From a virus: a DNA stretch of 64,000 nt. The stretch covers positions 29,898 through 93,897 of IMG/VR virus record IMGVR_UViG_3300032893_000018. The stretch is one strand, 5' to 3'. Below, one piece after another: positions 15,409-22,380 of the stretch. Numbering within the stretch: the stretch's first letter is position 1; each line of letters opens with the position of its first letter. A program made the position numbers and the translations under genes. The notes beneath the pieces were generated by a model, which saw nothing but the letters and a program-made list of their open reading frames with translations, was not told where the DNA came from and did not search any database.

Positions 15409-15414
15409 CATGAT
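15409..15414 (+). promoter_or_regulatory. CATGAT box 8 bases before a start codon
   Basis: GGCGGCATGAT ends 8 bases before ATG 15423. The same GCGGCAT(G/C)AT string occurs before the genes at 29584, 32091 and 36739. It behaves like a -10 element for a leaderless or near-leaderless message; no Shine-Dalgarno sequence is present. Confidence 0.4.
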
Positions 15415-15422
15415 CCGCAGCC

Positions 15423-15983
15423 ATGCGGTACGACGACGTCTCGAAGCTCATCAACGGCGCCTGCTCGCTCATGGAGTGCAGCGTGTGCGGCAGGGTGTTC
15501 GCGATGCAGGCGCGGGAGGACCGGTGCCCGGGGTGCGGCGTGCGGTCGGAGACGGCCGGCTATCTGATGTCGATCCGCGTGTTCAAGTCGCGGCCGACCG
15601 GCGACCCCGAGGAGGTCGTGCACTGCATCTTCAACTTCGAGATGTCGAACGTTCCGAAGAAGATTCGCGTGGACGACGAGGCGGGTCGGTGCCGGTTCGT
15701 CATCGACGCTATGACGCGCGCATCTCGCGCGGCCGCCGCCGCCGTGGGGAGGGCGTTCGAGCTCGACGTCGTGGCGTGCACGCGCGCCGACCTGGCGTCG
15801 TTCACGTCCTGGTCGTGCAGGGGATCCGAGCTCGTCCAGGTGGACGTGTCGACGATGGTCCCCGACGACGCGGAGAACCTCCGCGTGTACTGCTTCGTCG
15901 ACGAGGCCGGGCGCCGGTACCTGTCGGGGGCGATCGGCGCGCTCGTGATGGGTCGCCGCGCCGCCACGCTCGGCGATGCCTGA
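15423..15983 (+). CDS. zinc-ribbon hypothetical protein
   Basis: A 186-residue protein with an N-terminal CSVCGRVFAMQ...CPGCGVRS zinc ribbon (two CxxC pairs, residues about 19-40), then beta-rich sequence with IFNFEMSNVPKKIRVDDE and a C-terminal region of small hydrophobic residues. Not recognised. It sits between terminase and the amidase. Confidence 0.65.
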   Translation: MRYDDVSKLINGACSLMECSVCGRVFAMQAREDRCPGCGVRSETAGYLMSIRVFKSRPTGDPEEVVHCIFNFEMSNVPKKIRVDDEAGRCRFVIDAMTRASRAAAAAVGRAFELDVVACTRADLASFTSWSCRGSELVQVDVSTMVPDDAENLRVYCFVDEAGRRYLSGAIGALVMGRRAATLGDA

Positions 15984-15985
15984 GC

Positions 15986-15991
15986 TATCCT
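15986..15991 (+). promoter_or_regulatory. TATCCT box 7 bases before the amidase start
   Basis: TATCCT is followed by GCTTGGC and ATG 15999, with no ribosome site. It fits a -10 element driving a leaderless transcript. No matching -35 is visible. Confidence 0.45.
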
Positions 15992-15998
15992 GCTTGGC

Positions 15999-16697
15999 AT
16001 GGATCACGTCGTTCTCGGCCCCGGCACGATTCCTCCCGCTCCGGTAGACAGCTCGTGCGCGCACGAGTTCAAGCAGGCGAGGTTTTACCGGCAGGGGCGC
16101 CGCGGGTTCGGCATCGTGTACGTCTTGCTGCACGTCGCGGAGTGCGCGGAGGTCAACAGCGCCGCGGACAATCTTTGCTCCTACTGCGCGTCGATGCCCG
16201 ACGGCCGCGTCGCCAGCTGGACGTACGCGACCGACCGGTACTCGGTGACGCAGTCGGTGCGCGAGGCCGATACGGCGTTCCACGCGCCGCCGCTGAACGA
16301 CTGCTCGATCGGCATCGAGTCGGCGGGGTTCTCTAGCCAGCTCGATGCGGACTGGGCCGACGACTACTCGCGCGACATGCTCGACCGGTTCGAGACGCTC
16401 GTCGCCGACGTGTGCAGGCGGCACGGGATCCCGGCCCGGGTCGTCCCCGATGACGCGCTCCTCGCGGCGCTGCCGCAACTGACCGCGCTCGCCGGGCGCG
16501 GGCACATCTACGGCGGCCCGACCGAGCCCACGATCGCGGTCACGTGGGAGCAGGCCGCATCGATCTTCGGGGGGATCTTGACGCACGCGCAGGTCAGCCG
16601 GGTGTTCAAGAAGTCCGCGCACTACGACCCCGGTGCGCACTTCCCGCTTGATGACTTCGTGCGCAAGGTGGCCGCGCGAGTGGCTTCTGCGGCATGA
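15999..16697 (+). CDS. N-acetylmuramoyl-L-alanine amidase (endolysin)
   Basis: A 232-residue Amidase_2/PGRP-fold protein. Visible zinc-site and substrate motifs: YVLLHVAECAE (first His), SWTYATDRYSVTQSVRE, DTAFHAPPLNDCSIGIESAG (second His and the conserved NxxSIGIE), GIPARVVPDD, and near the end HYDPGAHFPLDDF, which matches the family K/HxDPGxxFP ending. It cleaves the amide bond between MurNAc and the peptide stem. No signal peptide or wall-binding domain is present, so release would need a holin. Its TGA overlaps the next ATG. Confidence 0.88.
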   Translation: MDHVVLGPGTIPPAPVDSSCAHEFKQARFYRQGRRGFGIVYVLLHVAECAEVNSAADNLCSYCASMPDGRVASWTYATDRYSVTQSVREADTAFHAPPLNDCSIGIESAGFSSQLDADWADDYSRDMLDRFETLVADVCRRHGIPARVVPDDALLAALPQLTALAGRGHIYGGPTEPTIAVTWEQAASIFGGILTHAQVSRVFKKSAHYDPGAHFPLDDFVRKVAARVASAA

Positions 16698-17023
16698 CCC
16701 CGGGCCCGGCCGCGGCATACAGCGGAGCAGCGGTGGTCGGATGCGACCCCGAGGAAGGAACTCCGGTGGAAGACGTGCGGCACTCGAAGAAGAAGGACAC
16801 GGCCCGAGCAGTGATCCCCGACGAGCAACGCGAGGACGTCGCCGAGCTCGACGCCCGGCTAGAGGAGGTGATCCGGCTCGTCGACAACCTGGTCGACGCG
16901 CAGGTCATGGGAGCGAGCGACGACGAGCTCGTCGAGCACGCGAAACGGATCGGGAATGCGGGCGCGAAGAAGCGAATCGCGCTGCGCCGCGTCGCAGACC
17001 ACGACATCGCCCTCGGCGTGTAG
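16694..17023 (+). CDS. small acidic hypothetical protein
   Basis: A 109-residue protein overlapping the amidase stop. Starts with a proline/glycine-rich segment, then an acidic helical region (DEQREDVAELDARLEEVIRL) with coiled-coil character. Its true start may be the GTG at 16766 (VEDVRHSKKKDTAR), preceded by GAAGGAA. Not recognised. The 107 bases after it contain GGCCCGGGC (17042-17050) and its complement (17104-17112), which could pair across the gap. Confidence 0.55.
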   Translation: MTPGPAAAYSGAAVVGCDPEEGTPVEDVRHSKKKDTARAVIPDEQREDVAELDARLEEVIRLVDNLVDAQVMGASDDELVEHAKRIGNAGAKKRIALRRVADHDIALGV

Positions 17024-17130
17024 CGGTGGCATAAACGGAGCGGCCCGGGCTCCCGCGAGGGTTGCCTCCGTTCTGACCCGTCTTCTTTGCAGTTGCGCGA
17101 CGGGCCCGGGCCTTCAACCCGGGAGATCCC

Positions 17131-17592
17131 ATGCTGGAAGTCATCGAGACGGCGCGGATGCAGGACGGGAGCGTGATGGCGCTCCTTCGGTCGGAGACGC
17201 CGGGCGAGGCCCAGAAGGTGAAGGACGGCGTCACGCTCATGTGCGGGGCCCGCGCGTTCCGGCCGACCAAGGTGTTCGCCGCGACCGACACGGGCCGCCG
17301 CGTGTCGGTCGCGTTCGAGCCGTCGACCCAGCTCGCGGTGCGGATGAAGTTCCGCGTCGCCGGCGAGCCGATGGATGACGAGGAGTTCGCGCACGCCACG
17401 AAGCTCCTCGCGATGGTCGGGCAGTCGATGCGCACGGTCGACGCGGCCGCGTTCCTGGAGCGGCTCCTGTCGATGCCTGGGTCGTCGGGCGCGGGCACCC
17501 TCGCCAGGATCGCCGCGGTGCTGATGGCGGCGCAGGAGTCGCTGCCGCCGAGCGACGACGTCGACGACCTGGCCGCGAGGTTGCGGTCGTGA
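17131..17592 (+). CDS. hypothetical protein
   Basis: A 153-residue protein with a beta-rich first half (MLEVIETARMQDGSVMALL) and a helical second half (TLARIAAVLMAAQESLPPSD). ATG is preceded by GGGAG. No named family. Its stop overlaps the GTG of the next gene. Confidence 0.6.
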   Translation: MLEVIETARMQDGSVMALLRSETPGEAQKVKDGVTLMCGARAFRPTKVFAATDTGRRVSVAFEPSTQLAVRMKFRVAGEPMDDEEFAHATKLLAMVGQSMRTVDAAAFLERLLSMPGSSGAGTLARIAAVLMAAQESLPPSDDVDDLAARLRS

Positions 17593-18068
17593 CGGACGCG
17601 AACGCGATCGCGCTGTGCGTCGTGATCTCGGTGTTCGGCGCGTACGCGGTCGCGTCGGTGCTCGGGAGGACGAAGCTCGGCGCCGCGGTGCTGGCCATGA
17701 TGGCGGAGCAGAAGCGGGCGCGGAACCTCGCGAACTACGCCGCGGACGCGCGCGCGGCGACGAACCGCGCGATCGATGCCCGGCTTGAGGTCGCGTTGTC
17801 CGAGCTCGAGCTCTCCCGGATCGCGGCCGAGGTGCCGCCTGAGATGGCGCCCGCCGTCATCCAGGCCGCGCAGTACGGCTACCGCATGGAGCGGGCGGTG
17901 CTGCAGCAGGCGCGCGCCCTCGGGCTCCACGTGCCGCAGGACGTACTTCCCGACGTCACGGCGCCCGAGCCCCGGCCGGACGCCGAACCGGGCCCGCGGC
18001 TTGCCGTGGTGACCGCCGCCGACCCGATGGAGTACCGCGGCGGCTCGTTCGTGCCGCGGCGCCGCTGA
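17589..18068 (+). CDS. membrane-anchored hypothetical protein
   Basis: A 159-residue protein beginning with a hydrophobic segment AIALCVVISVFGAYAVASVL (residues 5-24), a likely single membrane span, then a long helical region rich in Ala/Arg/Glu and a proline-rich tail. The topology (N-terminal anchor plus coiled-coil) and location shortly after the amidase would fit a spanin-like or holin-accessory role, but there is no direct evidence. Confidence 0.6.
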   Translation: MTDANAIALCVVISVFGAYAVASVLGRTKLGAAVLAMMAEQKRARNLANYAADARAATNRAIDARLEVALSELELSRIAAEVPPEMAPAVIQAAQYGYRMERAVLQQARALGLHVPQDVLPDVTAPEPRPDAEPGPRLAVVTAADPMEYRGGSFVPRRR

Positions 18069-18108
18069 CGCCGTGGCGGCATGACATCCGGTCGAAGGAA
18101 GGTGCGCT

Positions 18109-18297
18109 TTGCCCAACATCGGCCACAACATCCTGCTGACGCCCGAGGAGATCGAGCTCGCGCTGAAGGAGTGCGCGTTTGAGAAGCTCCGGGCGCGGGG
18201 CAACTTCCCGAACTTGGAGCGCGGCGAGTTCATCCGCGCGGCGAGCACGCACCGGCTGGAGAACGGCTCGGTGTCGGTGGTGTTCGCCGAGGAGTGA
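18109..18297 (+). CDS. small hypothetical protein
   Basis: A 62-residue protein from TTG 18109, with GAAGGAAGG 7 bases upstream as a strong ribosome site that decides the start. Sequence PNIGHNILLTPEEIELALKE then LERGEFIRAASTHRLENG; compact, mixed alpha/beta. Not recognised. Confidence 0.6.
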   Translation: MPNIGHNILLTPEEIELALKECAFEKLRARGNFPNLERGEFIRAASTHRLENGSVSVVFAEE

Positions 18298-18379
18298 GCG
18301 CGGCTTGTGACCGAGCCCGGCGTCGCGTACGCTGACGGCGCGCCCTCCAAGTGCGGGGGCCCCACTCCCAGGAGAAGCG

Positions 18380-18766
18380 ATGGCCACGTACTACCTCATC
18401 AACTGCGTCAAGGTCGGCGGGATCGAGCGATACGCCGGCGAGCTCGTCGACAGCGCGCAGGAAAGCACGACGGCGATCACCGACGCGGGCGGCGTGCTCG
18501 AGGCGAGCAGCAATGGCCAGGTCGCGGCGGCCGCGCTCGTCGCGCAGCAGCTCCGCCTGGACGGCGAGACGCAGACGCGCATGAACGGCGTCATGTGCGC
18601 GGCGCTCGCGCAGAGCGGCGGGACGGGCGCGCAAGGGGCGCAGGGCGACACGGGCGCCCAAGGTGACGCCGGGGCGCAGGGCGCGCAGGGTCATCAGGGC
18701 GCGGCCGGGTCGCAAGGCTCCCAAGGTTCACAGGGCGCGCAGGGCTCTCAAGGCGCGCAGGGCTGA
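18380..18766 (+). CDS. collagen-like virion protein (short)
   Basis: A 128-residue protein. The first 78 residues form a small globular part (MATYYLINCVKVGGIERYAG), the rest is a run of about 17 Gly-X-Y triplets, mostly GAQ and GSQ, to the C-terminus. GXY tracts form triple helices and are usual in phage fibres and head decorations. GGAG precedes the ATG. It is the first of at least five collagen-like proteins here; unlike the others it lies in the head region. Confidence 0.75.
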   Translation: MATYYLINCVKVGGIERYAGELVDSAQESTTAITDAGGVLEASSNGQVAAAALVAQQLRLDGETQTRMNGVMCAALAQSGGTGAQGAQGDTGAQGDAGAQGAQGHQGAAGSQGSQGSQGAQGSQGAQG

Positions 18767-18786
18767 GTCGCAGTCCGAGGGTTTGG

Positions 18787-18826
18787 CGCGCGGGGCGGAC
18801 AGCTAGCTCCGCGCGTCGTTGTTTGA
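18787..18826 (+). terminator. Rho-independent terminator after the collagen-like gene
   Basis: CGCGCGGGG (18787-18795) pairs with CTCCGCGCG (18807-18815) with one G-U pair and an 11-base loop, followed by TCGTTGTTTGATT. It is the best terminator-like hairpin in the window. Confidence 0.6.
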
Positions 18827-18838
18827 TTGGAGGATCCG

Positions 18839-19369
18839 ATGCTGAATGCGATCGTCGTGCACGACCCGCGCCGCGAGGTGCCGGATGGTCAGATCATCAG
18901 GGGCGAGCTCGAAGTGGCGAAGGCAAAGTCGCACGGGCTTCTTCTCCTGCCCGTCGATCTCGACCACGCCGCGGACGGGCTTGGCGGTTACTTCCGCCGC
19001 GGGTGGGGTACTGGGTGGCTGATGAACCGCAACTCGGGCGAGCGCGCGTGTCCGATGGCGCTCGGCGCCGATCCCGAGTTCGGGTGGATCTACTGGGCGG
19101 CGTGGGTCGTCAGCTCGGGCGGCGATCCGCGGGGCTCGGTCCGGCTTGCGAGCGACACGACGGTGCCCGGCGTGATGCAGGCGGGCATCGGCGCGAGCGA
19201 CGCGGCCGACCTCGGCGGAAACCCGGAGGGGTTCGCGATCGCCGGTAAGTGCCAGCTGACGGCCAAGCAACGCGGCCCGATCGCAGTGTCGCTGTGGGGC
19301 GTCGCGAAGCACTCGCTGATCGTCGTGTCCGCGGTGTCGACGACGCGCCGCGAAGTCGGCTACCCGTAG
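18839..19369 (+). CDS. hypothetical protein, possibly virion-associated
   Basis: ATG 18839 (GGAGG at 18829-18833) gives 176 residues with beta-rich sequence and many tryptophans and glycines (GGYFRRGWGTGWLMNRNSG; WIYWAAWVVSSGG). It is located between a terminator and the portal region. No family recognised; it may be a capsid accessory or fibre domain. Confidence 0.6.
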   Translation: MLNAIVVHDPRREVPDGQIIRGELEVAKAKSHGLLLLPVDLDHAADGLGGYFRRGWGTGWLMNRNSGERACPMALGADPEFGWIYWAAWVVSSGGDPRGSVRLASDTTVPGVMQAGIGASDAADLGGNPEGFAIAGKCQLTAKQRGPIAVSLWGVAKHSLIVVSAVSTTRREVGYP

Positions 19370-19384
19370 CCGGCGGGCGGCGTG

Positions 19385-19390
19385 TATCCT
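19385..19390 (+). promoter_or_regulatory. TATCCT box 6 bases before a start codon
   Basis: TATCCT is followed by TCCCGC and ATG 19397. This decides the start at 19397 over the in-frame GTG at 19382, which overlaps the box. Confidence 0.45.
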
Positions 19391-19396
19391 TCCCGC

Positions 19397-19693
19397 ATGC
19401 TTCGGGAGCTCACCGCCCGCGCGTTGTGGGTCGCTTCGAACAGCTGCGCACTGGCCGCGGACTTCCTGTCTCGGGCGGCGGATCGCGCGCTGGACGCCGC
19501 GCTGCTCATCGAACCCGCCGAGGAGCCCACGCACGAGGAGGTTGTGCGCGACGGTCCGGTGGTGTCGGACGAGGCGCGGCGGATGATCGCCGACCTGGAG
19601 GAGCGGCCACAACCGCTGCCTGTTGAAACCAAGCCGCTCGTCGGCTCGCTCGCCGATCGCGGGGCGATGGTCGGCAGGAAGTGGTCGCTGTGA
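19397..19693 (+). CDS. hypothetical protein before portal
   Basis: A 98-residue protein starting MLRELTARALWVASNSCALA; the first 30 residues are helical and amphipathic, the second half acidic and proline-rich. It overlaps the portal start by 13 bases. Not recognised; probably a small virion or assembly factor by position. Confidence 0.6.
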   Translation: MLRELTARALWVASNSCALAADFLSRAADRALDAALLIEPAEEPTHEEVVRDGPVVSDEARRMIADLEERPQPLPVETKPLVGSLADRGAMVGRKWSL

Positions 19694-22248
19694 CGGCCGT
19701 CGCGACGAACTACAAGTTCCCGACCGAGAAGAGCTCGGACGGATCGATCCGCGCCGTGTCGAGCTTCGGCCCCGACATGACGTCCTTCGGCCTGGACCCG
19801 TCGCACCTCGGGAAGGCCGGCTACGACGCGGAGGCGCTGTACAACAGCGAACGCGCCAAGGAGCTCGACTTCCGATCGAGCTTCTACCGGTGCACGAACC
19901 ACAATTGGAAGCCATTCAACATGGACGGCGGGCTGATTGGGCCGCAGGAGCGCAGCGCTCCGTTCGAGGGCGCTCAGCCCATGATGTCGACCATGTCGGG
20001 GCCGACGTCGTACGTGCCGCTGTCGGCGCGCCGCCCGCACGCGCCGGTTCGGATCGCGCGCACGATCGTGCGCGCGTTCACCGGGATGCTCTTCGGGCAC
20101 AATCGCTGGCCCGGGATCCGCAGCGACGACCCCGACACGCAGGCGTTCGGCGAGGCCGTGGCGAAGGCGGCGAACCTCCGGAACCGGTTCGTGCGGGCGC
20201 GGAACCTCGCGGGCTCGTGCGGCACCGCGGCGCTCTCGTGGTTCTTCCGCCAGGGCTCGCCGCGCGTGCGGGTGCACACCGGGCGGTTCGTCCACGTGCT
20301 CGAGTGGGACGACGTCGACGACTACGTCGTGAGGCACGCGACGGAGCTCTACCAGAGCTGGGCGACGCGCGAGACCGAGGACGGGCCGCAGCGCTATCGC
20401 GTGTGGGTGCGTCGCGATTGGACGCCCGAGGCCGACGTCGTGTTCAAGCCGATCGAGGTGACGGGCGAGAGCCCCGAGCAGTGGGTGATCGATAAGGAGC
20501 GGAGCTTCGTTCATGGCGACGGGTTCGCCCACATCGTCTGGCTCACGAACTACCCGGACGACGACGAGCCGTCGGCGGTCGACGGGCAACCGGATTACGC
20601 CGAGCTGTACGACCCGATGGCGACGCTCGACGTGTCGAACTCCGTCGCCGTGCGCGGCGTGATGCGGAACCTCGACCCGACGCTCGTCGTGAAGATGGAC
20701 CCGATGGACGTCGGCGCGGCGATGATCAAGAAGGGCAGCGATAACGCCCTGGTCGTCGGCGAGCAGGGCGACGCGGATTACCTCACGATCGATGGAGATG
20801 TGGTGACGGCGGGCAAGGAGTTCGTCGGCACGCAGCGCGAGCAGATCCTGGAAGTCGCGCAGTGCGTGGTGCCCGATCCGAACGAGGTCGCCGCGGGCGG
20901 CACGAGCTCGGTCGCGCAGAAGATGATGTACGCGCCGATGATCGGCACCGCCGACGTCCTTCGCGAGCCGTGCGGGCACGCGCTCGTCCAGCTGCTCGAA
21001 CAGATGAAGCTATCGGCTGCAAACGAGATGAGCCGACCGCCGGGCGAGGTGCAGGAGTACGACGTCGACCTGTCCGAGCCCGAGTCGGAGCCCGACGCGC
21101 TGGAGCAGGACGACGACGTTGAGAACTTCGAGGCCGAGGAGATGACAGCGGCGGACCAGGAGCAGCCGGCATCCGCGGTCGAGTACTACCTCGACCTCCC
21201 TCCGCGCGTAGTGATCGACGTCGTCGACGGTCAGAAGGTCGAGCGCAAGGTCGAGATCAAACCGGGCGAGGGGAAGTTCTGGCTGGAGTGGGGCGAGTAC
21301 TTCCCGCCGACGTCACAGGACAAGCAGGCCGCCACCGAGGCGGTGTCGTCGGCGGCGGGCGGGAAGTCCGTGCTGTCGCAGCAGACCGCGGTCGAGCTCG
21401 CGTCATCGCTGTACAACAAGGACGCCACGGAGGAGTGGGCGCGCGTGCAGGCGGAGCGCGAGCAGGACGCACGCGAGACGGCGGGCATGTTCCCGGGCAC
21501 GGGCGGCGAGGTCGATCCGAACGCGTCCGAGCCCGTCGACACCCCTGCGCCCGACGACGATCAGGAGACGTTGATCACGCCGACCGACATGAGCGTCGTC
21601 ACGCTCGTGAACGAGGCGCGCGCGTCGGCAGGGCTCGGTCCGCTCCGCACGCCCGAGGGGCAGTCCGACCCCGACGGGTGGCTCACGGTCGAGGAGTTCC
21701 GCGCGAAGCGACAGGCGAAGGGCGAGCAGCAGGGCGCGGTCGAGGGCAAGGTCGCCGCGGGCGTCGACCCAGCGGATGCGGCAGCCGACGCGATCGATGC
21801 GCCGGCTGCCGATGCGCCGCCGACCGATGCTGCCGATCCGCCGACCGGCGGTGGCGACATCACGAACCAGGTCGACGGGATCCTGCAGGGCGATTTCCCC
21901 GACGAGGCGTTCGACTGGGTGCACGACGCCAAGTGGACGGGCCCGACGAGCGTGCCGATTGACAAGATCGACACGTCGCAGCGCGACACGTGGCGCGCTA
22001 GCAAGGAGCCCGGCAAGGTCGCCGACTTCGCTGGCCTGATGCAGGCGGGCGGTGAGGACATCAAGCCGGTGATCCTCGTGCGATGGCCCGGTTCGAAGCA
22101 GCTGTTCGTCGCCGATGGTCACCACCGAGTGCTCGCGGCGGAGAAGGCGGGCGTGCCGGTGAAGGCGTTCATCGCCGACGTGCCGCAGCAGAACGGCCCG
22201 TGGATGACGATGCACTCGAAGCAGATCCCGAAGGCGGCAGGGCAATGA
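19681..22248 (+). CDS. portal protein with C-terminal ParB-like domain
   Basis: An 855-residue protein (GTG 19681). Residues ~1-520 have portal-type content: SFYRCTNHNWKPF, the long stem/wing region and an acidic segment EPESEPDALEQDDDVENFEAEE. Evidence for portal is mostly position (after terminase, before MuF) and size. The last ~100 residues form a separate ParB/Srx-type domain: VPIDKIDTSQRDTWRAS, GEDIKPVILVRWPG, then LFVADGHHRVLAAEKAGVPV, with the DGHHR motif. A flexible Ala/Asp/Pro linker (PADAAADAIDAPAADAPP) joins the two. The portal forms the dodecameric vertex ring; the extra domain may bind or process DNA or nucleotides at the vertex, which is speculative. Such domains are more often fused to MuF-type proteins. 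Confidence 0.78.
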   Translation: MVAVTAVATNYKFPTEKSSDGSIRAVSSFGPDMTSFGLDPSHLGKAGYDAEALYNSERAKELDFRSSFYRCTNHNWKPFNMDGGLIGPQERSAPFEGAQPMMSTMSGPTSYVPLSARRPHAPVRIARTIVRAFTGMLFGHNRWPGIRSDDPDTQAFGEAVAKAANLRNRFVRARNLAGSCGTAALSWFFRQGSPRVRVHTGRFVHVLEWDDVDDYVVRHATELYQSWATRETEDGPQRYRVWVRRDWTPEADVVFKPIEVTGESPEQWVIDKERSFVHGDGFAHIVWLTNYPDDDEPSAVDGQPDYAELYDPMATLDVSNSVAVRGVMRNLDPTLVVKMDPMDVGAAMIKKGSDNALVVGEQGDADYLTIDGDVVTAGKEFVGTQREQILEVAQCVVPDPNEVAAGGTSSVAQKMMYAPMIGTADVLREPCGHALVQLLEQMKLSAANEMSRPPGEVQEYDVDLSEPESEPDALEQDDDVENFEAEEMTAADQEQPASAVEYYLDLPPRVVIDVVDGQKVERKVEIKPGEGKFWLEWGEYFPPTSQDKQAATEAVSSAAGGKSVLSQQTAVELASSLYNKDATEEWARVQAEREQDARETAGMFPGTGGEVDPNASEPVDTPAPDDDQETLITPTDMSVVTLVNEARASAGLGPLRTPEGQSDPDGWLTVEEFRAKRQAKGEQQGAVEGKVAAGVDPADAAADAIDAPAADAPPTDAADPPTGGGDITNQVDGILQGDFPDEAFDWVHDAKWTGPTSVPIDKIDTSQRDTWRASKEPGKVADFAGLMQAGGEDIKPVILVRWPGSKQLFVADGHHRVLAAEKAGVPVKAFIADVPQQNGPWMTMHSKQIPKAAGQ

Positions 22249-22376
22249 TCCGGAAGAAGGGATCGCAGTACCAGGTGCGCTCGAAGAGCGGGAAGAACCT
22301 CGGCACGTACAAGTCGAAGGCCGGCGCGAAGAAGCGCCTCGCTCAGGTCGAGTATTGGAAGCACAAGAAGAAGTGA
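22245..22376 (+). CDS. very small basic protein
   Basis: A 43-residue, lysine-rich protein in ATGA overlap with the portal gene (MIRKKGSQYQVRSKSGKNLG, ending HKKK). The pattern of a short beta-hairpin followed by KAGAKKRLAQVEYWK resembles small phage proteins found between portal and MuF genes. No function known to me; nucleic-acid binding is suggested only by charge. Confidence 0.7.
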   Translation: MIRKKGSQYQVRSKSGKNLGTYKSKAGAKKRLAQVEYWKHKKK

Positions 22377-22380
22377 GCGA

